Of a DNA stretch of 5,852 nt, positions 1 through 5,763 are shown piece after piece. Below the pieces are notes generated by a model. That model searched no databases and was not told where the DNA came from. It worked only from the letters and a program-made list of their open reading frames with translations. Source of the stretch: an uncultured Oscillospiraceae bacterium (GTDB lineage Bacteria; Bacillota; Clostridia; Oscillospirales; Oscillospiraceae). The stretch is from assembly GCA_910577805.1 (NCBI GenBank), contig CAJTOE010000155.1, positions 1 through 5,852 of the forward strand. The letters are read 5' to 3'. Numbering within the stretch: position 1 is the first letter of the stretch; every line of letters starts with the position of its first letter. A program made the translations under genes and the position numbers.

Positions 1-12
1 GGGTGAAGCCAA
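1..12 (+). repeat. Probable right-hand end of a MITE-like repeat, cut by the window edge
   Basis: The first 12 bases (GGGTGAAGCCAA) are identical to 5657-5668, the outer right end of the structured repeat near the end of the window, and lie in the same orientation. Only the tail is visible, so this is an inference from a short match, but the match begins exactly at the first base and is unlikely to be chance. The rest of the copy would lie upstream of the window. Confidence 0.5.
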
Positions 13-33
13 AGGGCTGCACCACTTTTCAAT

Positions 34-62
34 TTGACAACCCCGCCCCTCTGGGGTACAAT
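34..62 (+). promoter_or_regulatory. Sigma-A promoter of the NimA-like gene
   Basis: A perfect -35 box TTGACA (34-39) and a -10 box TACAAT (57-62, one mismatch to TATAAT) are separated by an optimal 17 bases. Transcription should start near 69-70, giving a leader of about 27 bases before the ATG at 97. The spacer carries an inverted repeat, ACCCC at 40-44 and GGGGT at 53-57, which could be a regulator site or simply GC-rich sequence. The gene should be expressed in vegetative cells. Confidence 0.85.
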
Positions 63-96
63 AAAAACAATTTCTGCCATGAAAGGGGACATCCCA

Positions 97-570
97 ATGC
101 GCCGTGCCGACAGAGAAGTTACCGAATTATCCGAACTGCTCCGCATCATGGAGCAATGCGACGTATGCCGTCTGGCCCTGCACAACGGCGCGTATCCCTA
201 CATCCTGCCGCTCAATTTCGGTCTGGCGGTCCAGGACAACACAGTCAAGCTCTACTTCCACGGCGCGACAGAGGGGACCAAGCTGGAACTAATGCAAAAG
301 GACGACCGGGCCAGCTTTGAGATGGACTGCGCCCACGAACTGATTACAGACCCGGAGCGCGGATACTGCACCATGGAATACCAGAGCGTGATCGGCCAGG
401 GGCGGCTTGCCATTCTCCCGGACGATGAAAAGCTGGAGGCTTTACGCTGTCTGATGAAGCAGTACCACAAGGAGACGTTTCCCTTCAGCACGGCGGCGCT
501 GCCCCGCACCACGGTCTTTCAACTGACGGTGGAGCATATGACCGGAAAAATCAAACAAAAACAGCACTGA
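97..570 (+). CDS. Pyridoxamine 5'-phosphate oxidase family protein, NimA-like flavoprotein
   Basis: This 157-residue protein has the FMN-binding split-barrel fold. Family members bind FMN or related cofactors as dimers in the cytoplasm; those annotated NimA are linked to nitroimidazole reduction, but most have no known substrate, so no reaction is assigned here. Typical features are an N-terminal helix with CDVCRLAL (21-28), the strand YILPLNFG (35-42), the cofactor-region motif LYFHGATEGTKLELM (52-66, with His55 and Lys62), FEMDCAHEL (74-82), YQSVIGQGR (95-103) and the closing strand with EHMTGK (146-151). The length is normal for the family. The start at 97 is chosen because AAAGGGG (82-88) lies 8 bases upstream; the in-frame ATG at 79 has no such site and would add only six residues (MKGDIP). 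The gene has its own promoter and a hairpin behind it, so it is probably monocistronic. Confidence 0.9.
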   Translation: MRRADREVTELSELLRIMEQCDVCRLALHNGAYPYILPLNFGLAVQDNTVKLYFHGATEGTKLELMQKDDRASFEMDCAHELITDPERGYCTMEYQSVIGQGRLAILPDDEKLEALRCLMKQYHKETFPFSTAALPRTTVFQLTVEHMTGKIKQKQH

Positions 571-573
571 ACA

Positions 574-605
574 GCGGGCGGCTCCCAGAATTGGGAGCCG
601 TCCGT
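574..605 (+). terminator. Hairpin after the NimA-like gene, probable weak intrinsic terminator
   Basis: CGGCTCCCA (579-587) pairs perfectly with TGGGAGCCG (592-600) around the loop GAAT. The stem can extend outward to 574 and 605 with two G-T wobbles. It begins 4 bases after the stop codon, as expected for a terminator, but no proper T run follows (TTCTGCATAG). Termination may be partial, or the hairpin may mainly protect the 3' end of the message. Confidence 0.6.
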
Positions 606-608
606 TCT

Positions 609-637
609 GCATAGTCCCCTTGTTTCGGGGCACACTA
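609..637 (+). promoter_or_regulatory. Probable forespore sigma-G promoter of spoVAD-spoVAE
   Basis: GCATA at 609-613 fits the sigma-G -35 pattern (G-M-A-T-R). CACACTA at 631-637 fits the -10 pattern CATNHTA in six of seven positions, and the spacer is 17 bases, as expected. The start of transcription would fall near 644, leaving a very short leader that holds the GAGGTGA ribosome binding site at 647-653. Known spoVA operons are transcribed by sigma-G in the forespore, which supports the call. I see no sigma-A promoter in this gap. Confidence 0.6.
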
Positions 638-658
638 CCCGCAAACGAGGTGAATGAT

Positions 659-1675
659 ATGGAAACAAAAAAAATAGGCGCGCAGACAGCGGCTCTGGCC
701 AACCCGCCCACCATTGCCGGACACGCCAACGTAGTGGGCAAAAAGGAGGGGGACGGTCCGCTGGCCAACTCCTTCGACTTTATCAGTCAAGACGATACCT
801 TCGGTCAGGCGAGCTGGGAGAAAGCGGAGTCCTCCATGCAGAAGCAGGCGCTCTCCCTGGCGCTGGACAAGGCGGGACGCAGCGCCGGAAATCTGGACTG
901 GCTCTTTGCCGGGGACCTGCTCAACCAGTGCATCAGTTCCTCCTACGCCGCCCGCGGGCAGGCCATCCCATTCTTCGGCCTGTACGGGGCCTGCTCCACC
1001 ATGGGGGAGGGGTTAGCTCTTGCGGCCATGACCCTGGACGGCGGCTTTGGGGAGTGGGCCGGGGTGTGCGCCTCGTCCCATTTCTGCTCCGCAGAGCGGC
1101 AGTACCGCACGCCGCTGGAGTACGGCGGACAGCGTACCCCCACCGCCCAGTGGACCGTGACCGGCGCGGGGGCGGCCGTCCTGGCGCGGGAGGGTCCCGG
1201 TCCTTATATTACCCACGTGACTCCGGGAAAAATCGTAGACAAGGGCATCAAGGACGCAAACAACATGGGAGCGGCGATGACGCCTGCGGCCTACGAGACT
1301 ATCAAGGCCCATTTCCGGGACACGGGCCGTACACCGGACTTTTATGACCTGATCCTCACCGGGGACCTGGGCAAGCTGGGCCGGGAGCTGCTTCTGGAGC
1401 TGTTTTCCATGGACGGCGTGGATCTGTCCGAACGGCACAACGACTGCGGCCTGCTGATCTACGACCTGGAGGGCCAGGACGTCCACAGCGGCGGCTCCGG
1501 CTGCGGGTGCTGCGCCAGCGTGCTGACCGGGTATATTTTGAACGGGATGCGGGAGGGCCGGTGGCAGAACGTGCTGTTTTGCCCTACGGGGGCGCTGCAT
1601 TCGCCCACCTCTCTGTGTCAGGGGGAGTCCATCCCCGGCGTCTGCCACGCCATCGCCATCGCCAACACGAAATGA
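659..1675 (+). CDS. spoVAD: Stage V sporulation protein AD, dipicolinate-binding component of the SpoVA channel
   Basis: SpoVAD is part of the SpoVA complex in the spore inner membrane, needed for uptake of calcium-dipicolinic acid during sporulation and its release at germination. It has a thiolase-like fold, and the known structural work shows that it binds dipicolinate. The product is 338 residues, the length of the Bacillus protein. Family landmarks are FDFISQDDTFG (39-49), WEKAES (53-58), LFAGDLLNQ (82-90), GLYGACSTMGEGLA (107-120, with Cys112 where thiolases carry the active cysteine), FCSAERQYRTPLEYG (142-156), HNDCGLLIYD (260-269), SGGSGCGCCA (277-286) and the C-terminal SPTSLCQGESIPG (315-327). 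No break or missing motif is visible. The ATG at 659 is chosen because GAGGTGA (647-653) lies 5 bases upstream; in-frame starts further up have no site. The stop codon overlaps the spoVAE ribosome binding site, so the two genes form one operon. spoVAC, usually just upstream, is absent. Confidence 0.96.
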   Translation: METKKIGAQTAALANPPTIAGHANVVGKKEGDGPLANSFDFISQDDTFGQASWEKAESSMQKQALSLALDKAGRSAGNLDWLFAGDLLNQCISSSYAARGQAIPFFGLYGACSTMGEGLALAAMTLDGGFGEWAGVCASSHFCSAERQYRTPLEYGGQRTPTAQWTVTGAGAAVLAREGPGPYITHVTPGKIVDKGIKDANNMGAAMTPAAYETIKAHFRDTGRTPDFYDLILTGDLGKLGRELLLELFSMDGVDLSERHNDCGLLIYDLEGQDVHSGGSGCGCCASVLTGYILNGMREGRWQNVLFCPTGALHSPTSLCQGESIPGVCHAIAIANTK

Positions 1676-1684
1676 GGTGCTTGA

Positions 1685-2041
1685 ATGGATTATGTGAATG
1701 CGTTTCTCTGCGGCGGTATCTTATGCGCCATCGGCCAGCTGCTCATCGACCGTACGTCTCTGACTCCGGCCAAAATACTGGTCTGCTACGTCACCGCCGG
1801 GGTGGTCCTGGGCGGCTTGGGGTGGTATCAGCGCATCGCCGACTGGGGCGGGGCCGGAGCTACCGTGCCGCTGACCGGCTTCGGGTTTCTGTTGGCCAAG
1901 GGGGCCAAGAAGGCCGTGCTGGAGGACGGGGTGCTGGGCGCCCTCACGGGAGGGGTCACCGCGGCGGCTGGGGGCATCGCCGCAGCCGTGTTTTTCGGCT
2001 TTCTGGCGGCGCTGCTGTTTAAGCCCAAATCGAAGGCCTAG
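1685..2041 (+). CDS. spoVAE: Stage V sporulation protein AE (SpoVAEB type), membrane component of the SpoVA channel
   Basis: This small 118-residue, very hydrophobic protein belongs to the SpoVAC/SpoVAEB membrane family. It acts in the spore inner membrane with SpoVAD in dipicolinate transport. Probable membrane segments are residues 5-21, 31-48, a short hydrophobic stretch around PLTGFGFLLA (62-71), and the Gly/Ala-rich helix region 83-112, followed by a basic tail (KPKSKA). PLTGFG and the DGVLGALTGG region (81-90) are typical of the family. At 118 residues it fits SpoVAE (about 116) better than SpoVAC (about 150), which separates the two related proteins. The start is supported by GAGGTG (1674-1679), 5 bases before the ATG and overlapping the spoVAD stop codon. 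The gap between the two genes is 9 bases, so translation is likely coupled. Without SpoVAC nearby, it remains possible that this protein covers part of the SpoVAC role. Confidence 0.92.
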   Translation: MDYVNAFLCGGILCAIGQLLIDRTSLTPAKILVCYVTAGVVLGGLGWYQRIADWGGAGATVPLTGFGFLLAKGAKKAVLEDGVLGALTGGVTAAAGGIAAAVFFGFLAALLFKPKSKA

Positions 2042-2056
2042 CCCCAGGCCCGTAAG

Positions 2057-2089
2057 CAAACGGAGCTGTCTGACGGGCAGCTCCGTTTG
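2057..2089 (+). terminator. Hairpin terminator after spoVAE
   Basis: CAAACGGAGCTG (2057-2068) and CAGCTCCGTTTG (2078-2089) form a perfect 12-base-pair stem, extendable inward by a T-G and a C-G pair to leave a 5-base loop. It lies 15 bases after the spoVAE stop codon. The only T-rich stretch is the TTT inside the 3' arm, so release may be weaker than at a standard intrinsic terminator. It separates the spoVA unit from the kinase unit. Confidence 0.7.
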
Positions 2090-2133
2090 GCTGTGCCAGG
2101 GGGAGAATAAATATTTTTTCAAGCCAAATCCTC

Positions 2134-2163
2134 TTGACAAAATACTGTCTGCTCTTATATGAT
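2134..2163 (+). promoter_or_regulatory. Sigma-A promoter of the small ORF and hybrid kinase
   Basis: The -35 box TTGACA (2134-2139) is perfect and the -10 box TATGAT (2158-2163) has one mismatch, with an 18-base spacer. An alternative -10, TATATG at 2156-2161, would give a 16-base spacer. The DNA upstream at 2105-2130 is AT-rich with a run of six T, which resembles an UP element that boosts promoter strength. Transcription should begin near 2169-2171, just ahead of the AGGGAGG site at 2181-2187. Confidence 0.8.
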
Positions 2164-2194
2164 ATTTAATGGAAGAGCATAGGGAGGAAGGGCC

Positions 2195-2335
2195 GTGTAC
2201 TGCATATTGAAAAACATCTCTCCACTTCGGAGAGTTCATATGGACCATTGGCGCGCAGCCGCCGGAGTTCTGTTCCGGACGAGCCGGAAAACCAACAAAT
2301 TGCTGGAATATCAGGGCGTTTTGGGAGGAAAATAA
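2195..2335 (+). CDS. Possible 46-residue small protein or leader peptide upstream of the kinase
   Basis: A GTG start at 2195 is preceded by the strong site AGGGAGG (2181-2187) with 7 bases between them, about 10 bases after the expected transcription start. The frame then runs for 46 codons to TAA at 2333-2335, 3 bases before the kinase ATG and in the same frame as it. The product begins MYCILKNISPLRRVHMDHW if GTG is read as Met. It is basic (nine Lys/Arg against two acidic residues), has no evident membrane segment or signal peptide, and I do not recognise it. A second start is possible at ATG 2240, giving 31 residues, with GGAGAG at 2229-2234 as its site. It may be a real small protein, a leader that couples translation to the kinase, or a chance ORF in the leader. 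The position of its ribosome binding site is the best evidence for translation. Confidence 0.4.
   Translation: MYCILKNISPLRRVHMDHWRAAAGVLFRTSRKTNKLLEYQGVLGGK
2218..2289 (+). promoter_or_regulatory. Structured leader between the promoter and the kinase
   Basis: CTCTCC (2218-2223) pairs with GGAGAG (2229-2234) around a 5-base loop; the right arm is also a possible ribosome binding site for ATG 2240, so this hairpin could hide it. Further on, TCCGG near 2274-2278 can pair either with CCGGA at 2262-2266 or, as TTCCGG (2273-2278), with CCGGAA at 2284-2289. The last two pairings exclude each other, as in attenuator-like switches. No terminator-type T run follows, and the stems are short, so a regulatory role is only a suggestion. 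Confidence 0.25.
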
Positions 2336-2338
2336 CAT

Positions 2339-5300
2339 ATGTATCACTGCCATCTTACATTTTATTTCATAGGACGTCCCTGCCGGGAATTTGAGATTTT
2401 GAGGGAGATGCCCCCGCTGGAGGCCTTTACCCACCGCTTTTTGGAGAGCGGGCAGCCCCAGAAGGAGCTGCTGGACCAGGCGGATGTGATTTTTGCCGCC
2501 GCAGAAGACGTGGAGGTCCAGGCGCTTCTGCCGGAGGGGAAGGACCAGGTGTGTATCCTTCTGGCGCGGCCGGAGCTGTTTTCCGGGCTGGCCCCGTATC
2601 TGCCCCGCATCCAGGACGTGTGGACCCTGCCGATGGGAGAGGAGGAGGTCCGGTTCCGGTTCCTGCGCTGGCAGCAGGCCTGTAAGGAGCAGAAGGAGAG
2701 ATGGCAGACCAGCCAATATCTGGAGGCCGCCATCAACAGCATCCCCAGCCTGATTTGGTACAAGGACAAGGACGGCGTCCACGAGAAGGTGAACGACAGC
2801 TTTTGCCGGACGGTCAACAAGACCAAGGAGCAGGTGGAGGGCCAGCGGCACGCCTATATCTGGGACGTGGAGTTTGACGACCCGGTGTGCATCGAGTCGG
2901 AGCGCCAGGTCATGGAACGGGAAGAGACGCTGGTGTCGGAGGAGGAGGTCCAGACCGGCGGGGATACCCGGCTGCTGACCACCTACAAATCTCCTCTGTA
3001 CGACCTGGACGGCACTGTGATGGGTACAGTGGGCGTGGGCATCGACATCACCCAGGAGCGGGCTTACGAGCGGGACTTAGTTGCCAAGAACCGTGCCCTG
3101 GAGCAGCTATTCACCACCCTGGACTGCGGCATCATGTGCCACAGCATCGACGGCTCCCACATTGTCAGCATCAACCGTGCGGCGCTGGATATCCTGGGCT
3201 ACAGCTCCATGGAGGAGCTGGTGGGCAGCGGCTTTGATATGGTGGCGCCCTCCATCGTGGATGAGGACAGCCAGAAGCTGCGGGAAGCCATTTTGAATCT
3301 GAAAAAAGTGGGGGAGAGCGTCAACGTCCGGTATCGGGTCCGGCACAAAAACGGGCGGCTCCTCCATGTGATGGGCAGCATCAAGCTCATGGAGGAGGAG
3401 GGCGAGCGGTTTTTCCAGCGCTTTTTGCTGGATGTGACCGCCCAGAAGCTCCGGGAGGACGAGGAGCGCCTGCGGGAGGAGCACCGTCAGATGGAGCTGG
3501 TGCAGGCTCTGAGCATCGACTTCAGCCTGGTGTGCGTGTTTGACCTAGAAACCGGCGCAGGAAAGGCCCTTCGCATCAGCAACTGCGATATCGGCGTGCT
3601 GAAGCGTGTCTTTGACGGGGAACTGAACCTGGAGGAGTGCATGGAGCAGTACATACACGCCTGCGTCTACGGAGAGGACCAGGATGCTCTGCGCCAAAGC
3701 TTTTCCCGCGAAAATCTGCGGGAGCAGCTGAACCGGCGAAACCTGTTTTTTCTCAACTACCGGACGGTCTGTAAGGGCGAGATCCGCTACTTTCAGATGA
3801 AAGCGGTCCGCACCGGCTTCTGGAAGGATGTACGCACGGTAGTGCTGGGCCTGCGCAATGTGGACGAGGAGACCCGCCGGGAGATGGAGAAAAAGACCCT
3901 CCTGGAGGACGCGCTCTCCCAGGCCAACCGGGCCAGCAAGGCCAAGAGCATTTTCTTGTCCAATATGTCCCACGATATCCGCACCCCCATGAACGCCATC
4001 ATGGGCTTCACCACCCTGGCGATCACCCACATCGACCAGCGGGACCAGGTGGAGGAATATTTGAAAAAAATATTGACCTCCGGCAACCACCTGGTCAGCC
4101 TGATTAACGACGTGCTGGACATGAGCCGGATCGAAAGCGGAAAAATGCACCTGGAGGAGTCCCTGTGCAGTCTGCCGGATATCCTCCATGGCCTGCGCAG
4201 TATCGTCCAGGCGGACATCCAGGCCAAGCAGCTCGACCTGTATATCGACGCAGTGGACGTGCTGAACGAGGATATTTACTGCGACCGTCTGCGGCTGAAT
4301 CAGATTCTTTTGAATCTGCTGGGAAATTCCATCAAATACACCAGTGCCGGCGGCATTGTCAGCCTGCGCATACGGGAAAAGCCCGGTGCGCCGGAGGGCT
4401 GCGCCCACTATGAGTTTTATATCAAGGACACGGGCATCGGCATGAGCCAGGAGTTTGTGGCCCACATTTTCGAGCCGTTTGAGCGGGAGCGCAATTCCAC
4501 CATCAGCGGCATCCAGGGGACCGGTCTGGGCATGGCAATTACGAAGAATATCGTGGACATGATGAACGGAGCCATTGAGGTCCACAGTGAGCAGGGAGTG
4601 GGAACGGAGTTTGTGGTCAGTCTGACCTTCCGCCTCCACGACGGCCCCAAGAAGATCCAGGTCATTCCGGAGCTGAAGGGCTGCCGGGCCTTGGTGGTGG
4701 ACGACGATTTCAACACCTGCGACAGCGTGTCCTATATGCTCCAGCAGATTGGCCTGCGGGCGGAGTGGACTCTCTCCGGCCGGGAGGCCGTGCTGCGTAC
4801 CCGCCAGGCGGTCATGCGCGGAGACAGCTACAGCGTGTATATCATTGACTGGCTGATGCCGGACATGAACGGCGTAGAGGTGGCCCGCCGCATCCGGAAG
4901 GAGACGGGGGACGATGTGCCAATTATCGTGCTTACGGCCTATGACTGGTCCGATATTGAAGATGAGGCCAGAGAAGCCGGCGTCACGGCCTTTTGCAGCA
5001 AGCCGCTGTTTTTGTCGGAGCTGCGCAGTTGTCTATGCTCGGTGGTCGGTTCCCCGGATGAACAGCAAAAGGTAGTCCGGCCTGTAGCCGAGCGGCGCAA
5101 CGGGCGTATCCTGCTGGCGGAGGACAATGAGTTGAACCAGGAAATCGCTGTTGCGATTTTAGGGGAGGCGGGCTTCACCACGGACGTGGCGGGAAACGGC
5201 CAGCGGGCGGTGGAGATGCTCCAGAACTCCGAGCCGGGGTATTACCAGCTGATTTTGATGGATGTGCAGATGCCGGTGCTGGACGGCTATGGAGCGACCA

Positions 5301-5476
5301 AGGCTATCCGAGCTTTGGAGGACAGGGAGCTGGCCTCTATTCCAATCTTGGCTATGACCGCCAACGCCTTTGAGGAGGACCGGCGGCGGGCTATTCAGTG
5401 CGGGATGAACGGGCATATTGCCAAGCCGATCAATCTGGAGAAGATGTTTGAGACTTTGAATCAAATATTGTCCTGA
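2339..5476 (+). CDS. Soluble PAS-containing hybrid sensor histidine kinase with two receiver domains
   Basis: This 1045-residue cytoplasmic sensor kinase has no membrane segment or signal peptide. Residues 1-115 look like a receiver-type fold that lacks a clear phosphorylatable aspartate site. PAS domains lie at about 125-240 and 252-370, with a weaker PAS-like region at 385-508, joined by charged helical linkers (365-390 and 508-535). The kinase core is complete: H-box SNMSHDIRTP with phospho-acceptor His545, N-box NLLGNSIKYT (659-668), G1 box DTGIGM (697-702), F-box FEPFER (711-716) and G2 box GTGLGM (727-732). Receiver 1 (about 782-900) has Asp788/Asp789, Asp837, Thr866 and Lys888; receiver 2 (about 921-1043) has Glu928/Asp929, Asp975, Thr1007 and Lys1029, so both look able to accept phosphate. 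There is no HPt or DNA-binding domain, so a separate phosphotransfer partner is expected. GGGAGGA (2323-2329) lies 9 bases before the ATG. The stimulus and the target are not evident from sequence; an orphan kinase feeding Spo0A is one possibility only. Confidence 0.95.
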   Translation: MYHCHLTFYFIGRPCREFEILREMPPLEAFTHRFLESGQPQKELLDQADVIFAAAEDVEVQALLPEGKDQVCILLARPELFSGLAPYLPRIQDVWTLPMGEEEVRFRFLRWQQACKEQKERWQTSQYLEAAINSIPSLIWYKDKDGVHEKVNDSFCRTVNKTKEQVEGQRHAYIWDVEFDDPVCIESERQVMEREETLVSEEEVQTGGDTRLLTTYKSPLYDLDGTVMGTVGVGIDITQERAYERDLVAKNRALEQLFTTLDCGIMCHSIDGSHIVSINRAALDILGYSSMEELVGSGFDMVAPSIVDEDSQKLREAILNLKKVGESVNVRYRVRHKNGRLLHVMGSIKLMEEEGERFFQRFLLDVTAQKLREDEERLREEHRQMELVQALSIDFSLVCVFDLETGAGKALRISNCDIGVLKRVFDGELNLEECMEQYIHACVYGEDQDALRQSFSRENLREQLNRRNLFFLNYRTVCKGEIRYFQMKAVRTGFWKDVRTVVLGLRNVDEETRREMEKKTLLEDALSQANRASKAKSIFLSNMSHDIRTPMNAIMGFTTLAITHIDQRDQVEEYLKKILTSGNHLVSLINDVLDMSRIESGKMHLEESLCSLPDILHGLRSIVQADIQAKQLDLYIDAVDVLNEDIYCDRLRLNQILLNLLGNSIKYTSAGGIVSLRIREKPGAPEGCAHYEFYIKDTGIGMSQEFVAHIFEPFERERNSTISGIQGTGLGMAITKNIVDMMNGAIEVHSEQGVGTEFVVSLTFRLHDGPKKIQVIPELKGCRALVVDDDFNTCDSVSYMLQQIGLRAEWTLSGREAVLRTRQAVMRGDSYSVYIIDWLMPDMNGVEVARRIRKETGDDVPIIVLTAYDWSDIEDEAREAGVTAFCSKPLFLSELRSCLCSVVGSPDEQQKVVRPVAERRNGRILLAEDNELNQEIAVAILGEAGFTTDVAGNGQRAVEMLQNSEPGYYQLILMDVQMPVLDGYGATKAIRALEDRELASIPILAMTANAFEEDRRRAIQCGMNGHIAKPINLEKMFETLNQILS

Positions 5477-5484
5477 AATTACGG

Positions 5485-5670
5485 TGTTTGGGGGTCACCC
5501 TCATCCGTCTGGCCTGCGGCCAGCCACCTTCCCCCCGTGAGGGGGAAGGTTCCAACAATGGCAGTTGCCCAAATGCGGAGTAGTATCGAAAGGCGCAGAG
5601 AAAAGCCTTCCCCCTTGACGGGGGAAGGTGGCACCGCCGCAGGCGGTGACGGATGAGGGTGAAGCCAACA
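5485..5670. repeat. MITE-like intergenic repeat with long structured terminal inverted repeats
   Basis: The left arm (about 5495-5550) and the reverse complement of the right arm (about 5606-5662) match over most of their length. They share TCACCCTCATCCGTC at the outer end (5495-5509 and 5648-5662) and a CCACCTTCCCCC block inside. Each arm folds into two hairpins. On the left these are CTGGCC/GGCCAG (5509-5523) and ACCTTCCCCC/GGGGGAAGGT (5526-5550); on the right they are CCTTCCCCC/GGGGGAAGG (5606-5628) and CACCGCC/GGCGGTG (5632-5648). The weaker outer match TGTTTGG...CCAACA suggests ends at 5485 and 5670. The core between the arms encodes nothing recognisable. No transposase gene and no certain target duplication are seen, so the element would be non-autonomous. 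It starts within about 10-20 bases of the kinase stop codon and may form the 3' end of that message. Confidence 0.85.
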
Positions 5671-5701
5671 GTTCCCTCCACCTTACGAATTACACTCAGG
5701 G

Positions 5702-5743
5702 CCTATAAGAAACGACGGCTGGTGCGTTCCGCGCCAGCCGTCG
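5702..5743 (-). terminator. Intrinsic terminator of recR on the minus strand
   Basis: A 14-base-pair stem (5713-5726 with 5730-5743, one G-T wobble, 3-base loop) is followed on the minus strand by TTTCTTATAGG (5712 down to 5702), a usable T-rich tail. It lies 20 bases beyond the recR stop codon. Read on the plus strand, the stem is followed by GAAGCATAGG, with seven T only 15 bases later at 5758-5764, so it should be weak in that direction. It may still act as a backup block for kinase transcripts. Confidence 0.8.
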
Positions 5744-5763
5744 AAGCATAGGTGCCGTTTTTT

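Noticed and set aside
2169..2210. ATG at 2169 opening a 13-codon frame ahead of the small ORF
   Set aside because: It lies at or next to the expected transcription start with no room for a ribosome binding site. The AGGGAGG site is spaced for the GTG at 2195 instead.
1721..2851. A 376-codon open frame on the minus strand across spoVAE, the leader and the kinase start
   Set aside because: It lies antisense to two well-identified genes, has low-complexity Leu/Gln/Arg-rich composition typical of high-GC shadow frames, and contains no recognisable domain.
3545..4639. A 364-codon open frame on the minus strand inside the kinase gene
   Set aside because: It is antisense to the conserved H-box to G2-box region of the kinase, and its translation is rich in His, Gln and Val with no family features.
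659..5476. A joint sporulation-signalling operon made of spoVAD, spoVAE and the kinase
   Set aside because: A 12-base-pair terminator hairpin and a strong sigma-A promoter separate the spoVA genes from the kinase, so co-transcription is not supported.
5495..5662. A CRISPR array or tRNA/riboswitch in the GC-rich hairpin region after the kinase
   Set aside because: There are only two inverted arms, not several direct repeats with spacers, and no cloverleaf or known riboswitch core is visible. A MITE-like inverted repeat explains it better.
5430..5681. An 83-codon frame on the minus strand over the repeat
   Set aside because: It is formed by the hairpins of the MITE-like element and the end of the kinase gene. 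Repeat copies of this type often yield such spurious ORFs.
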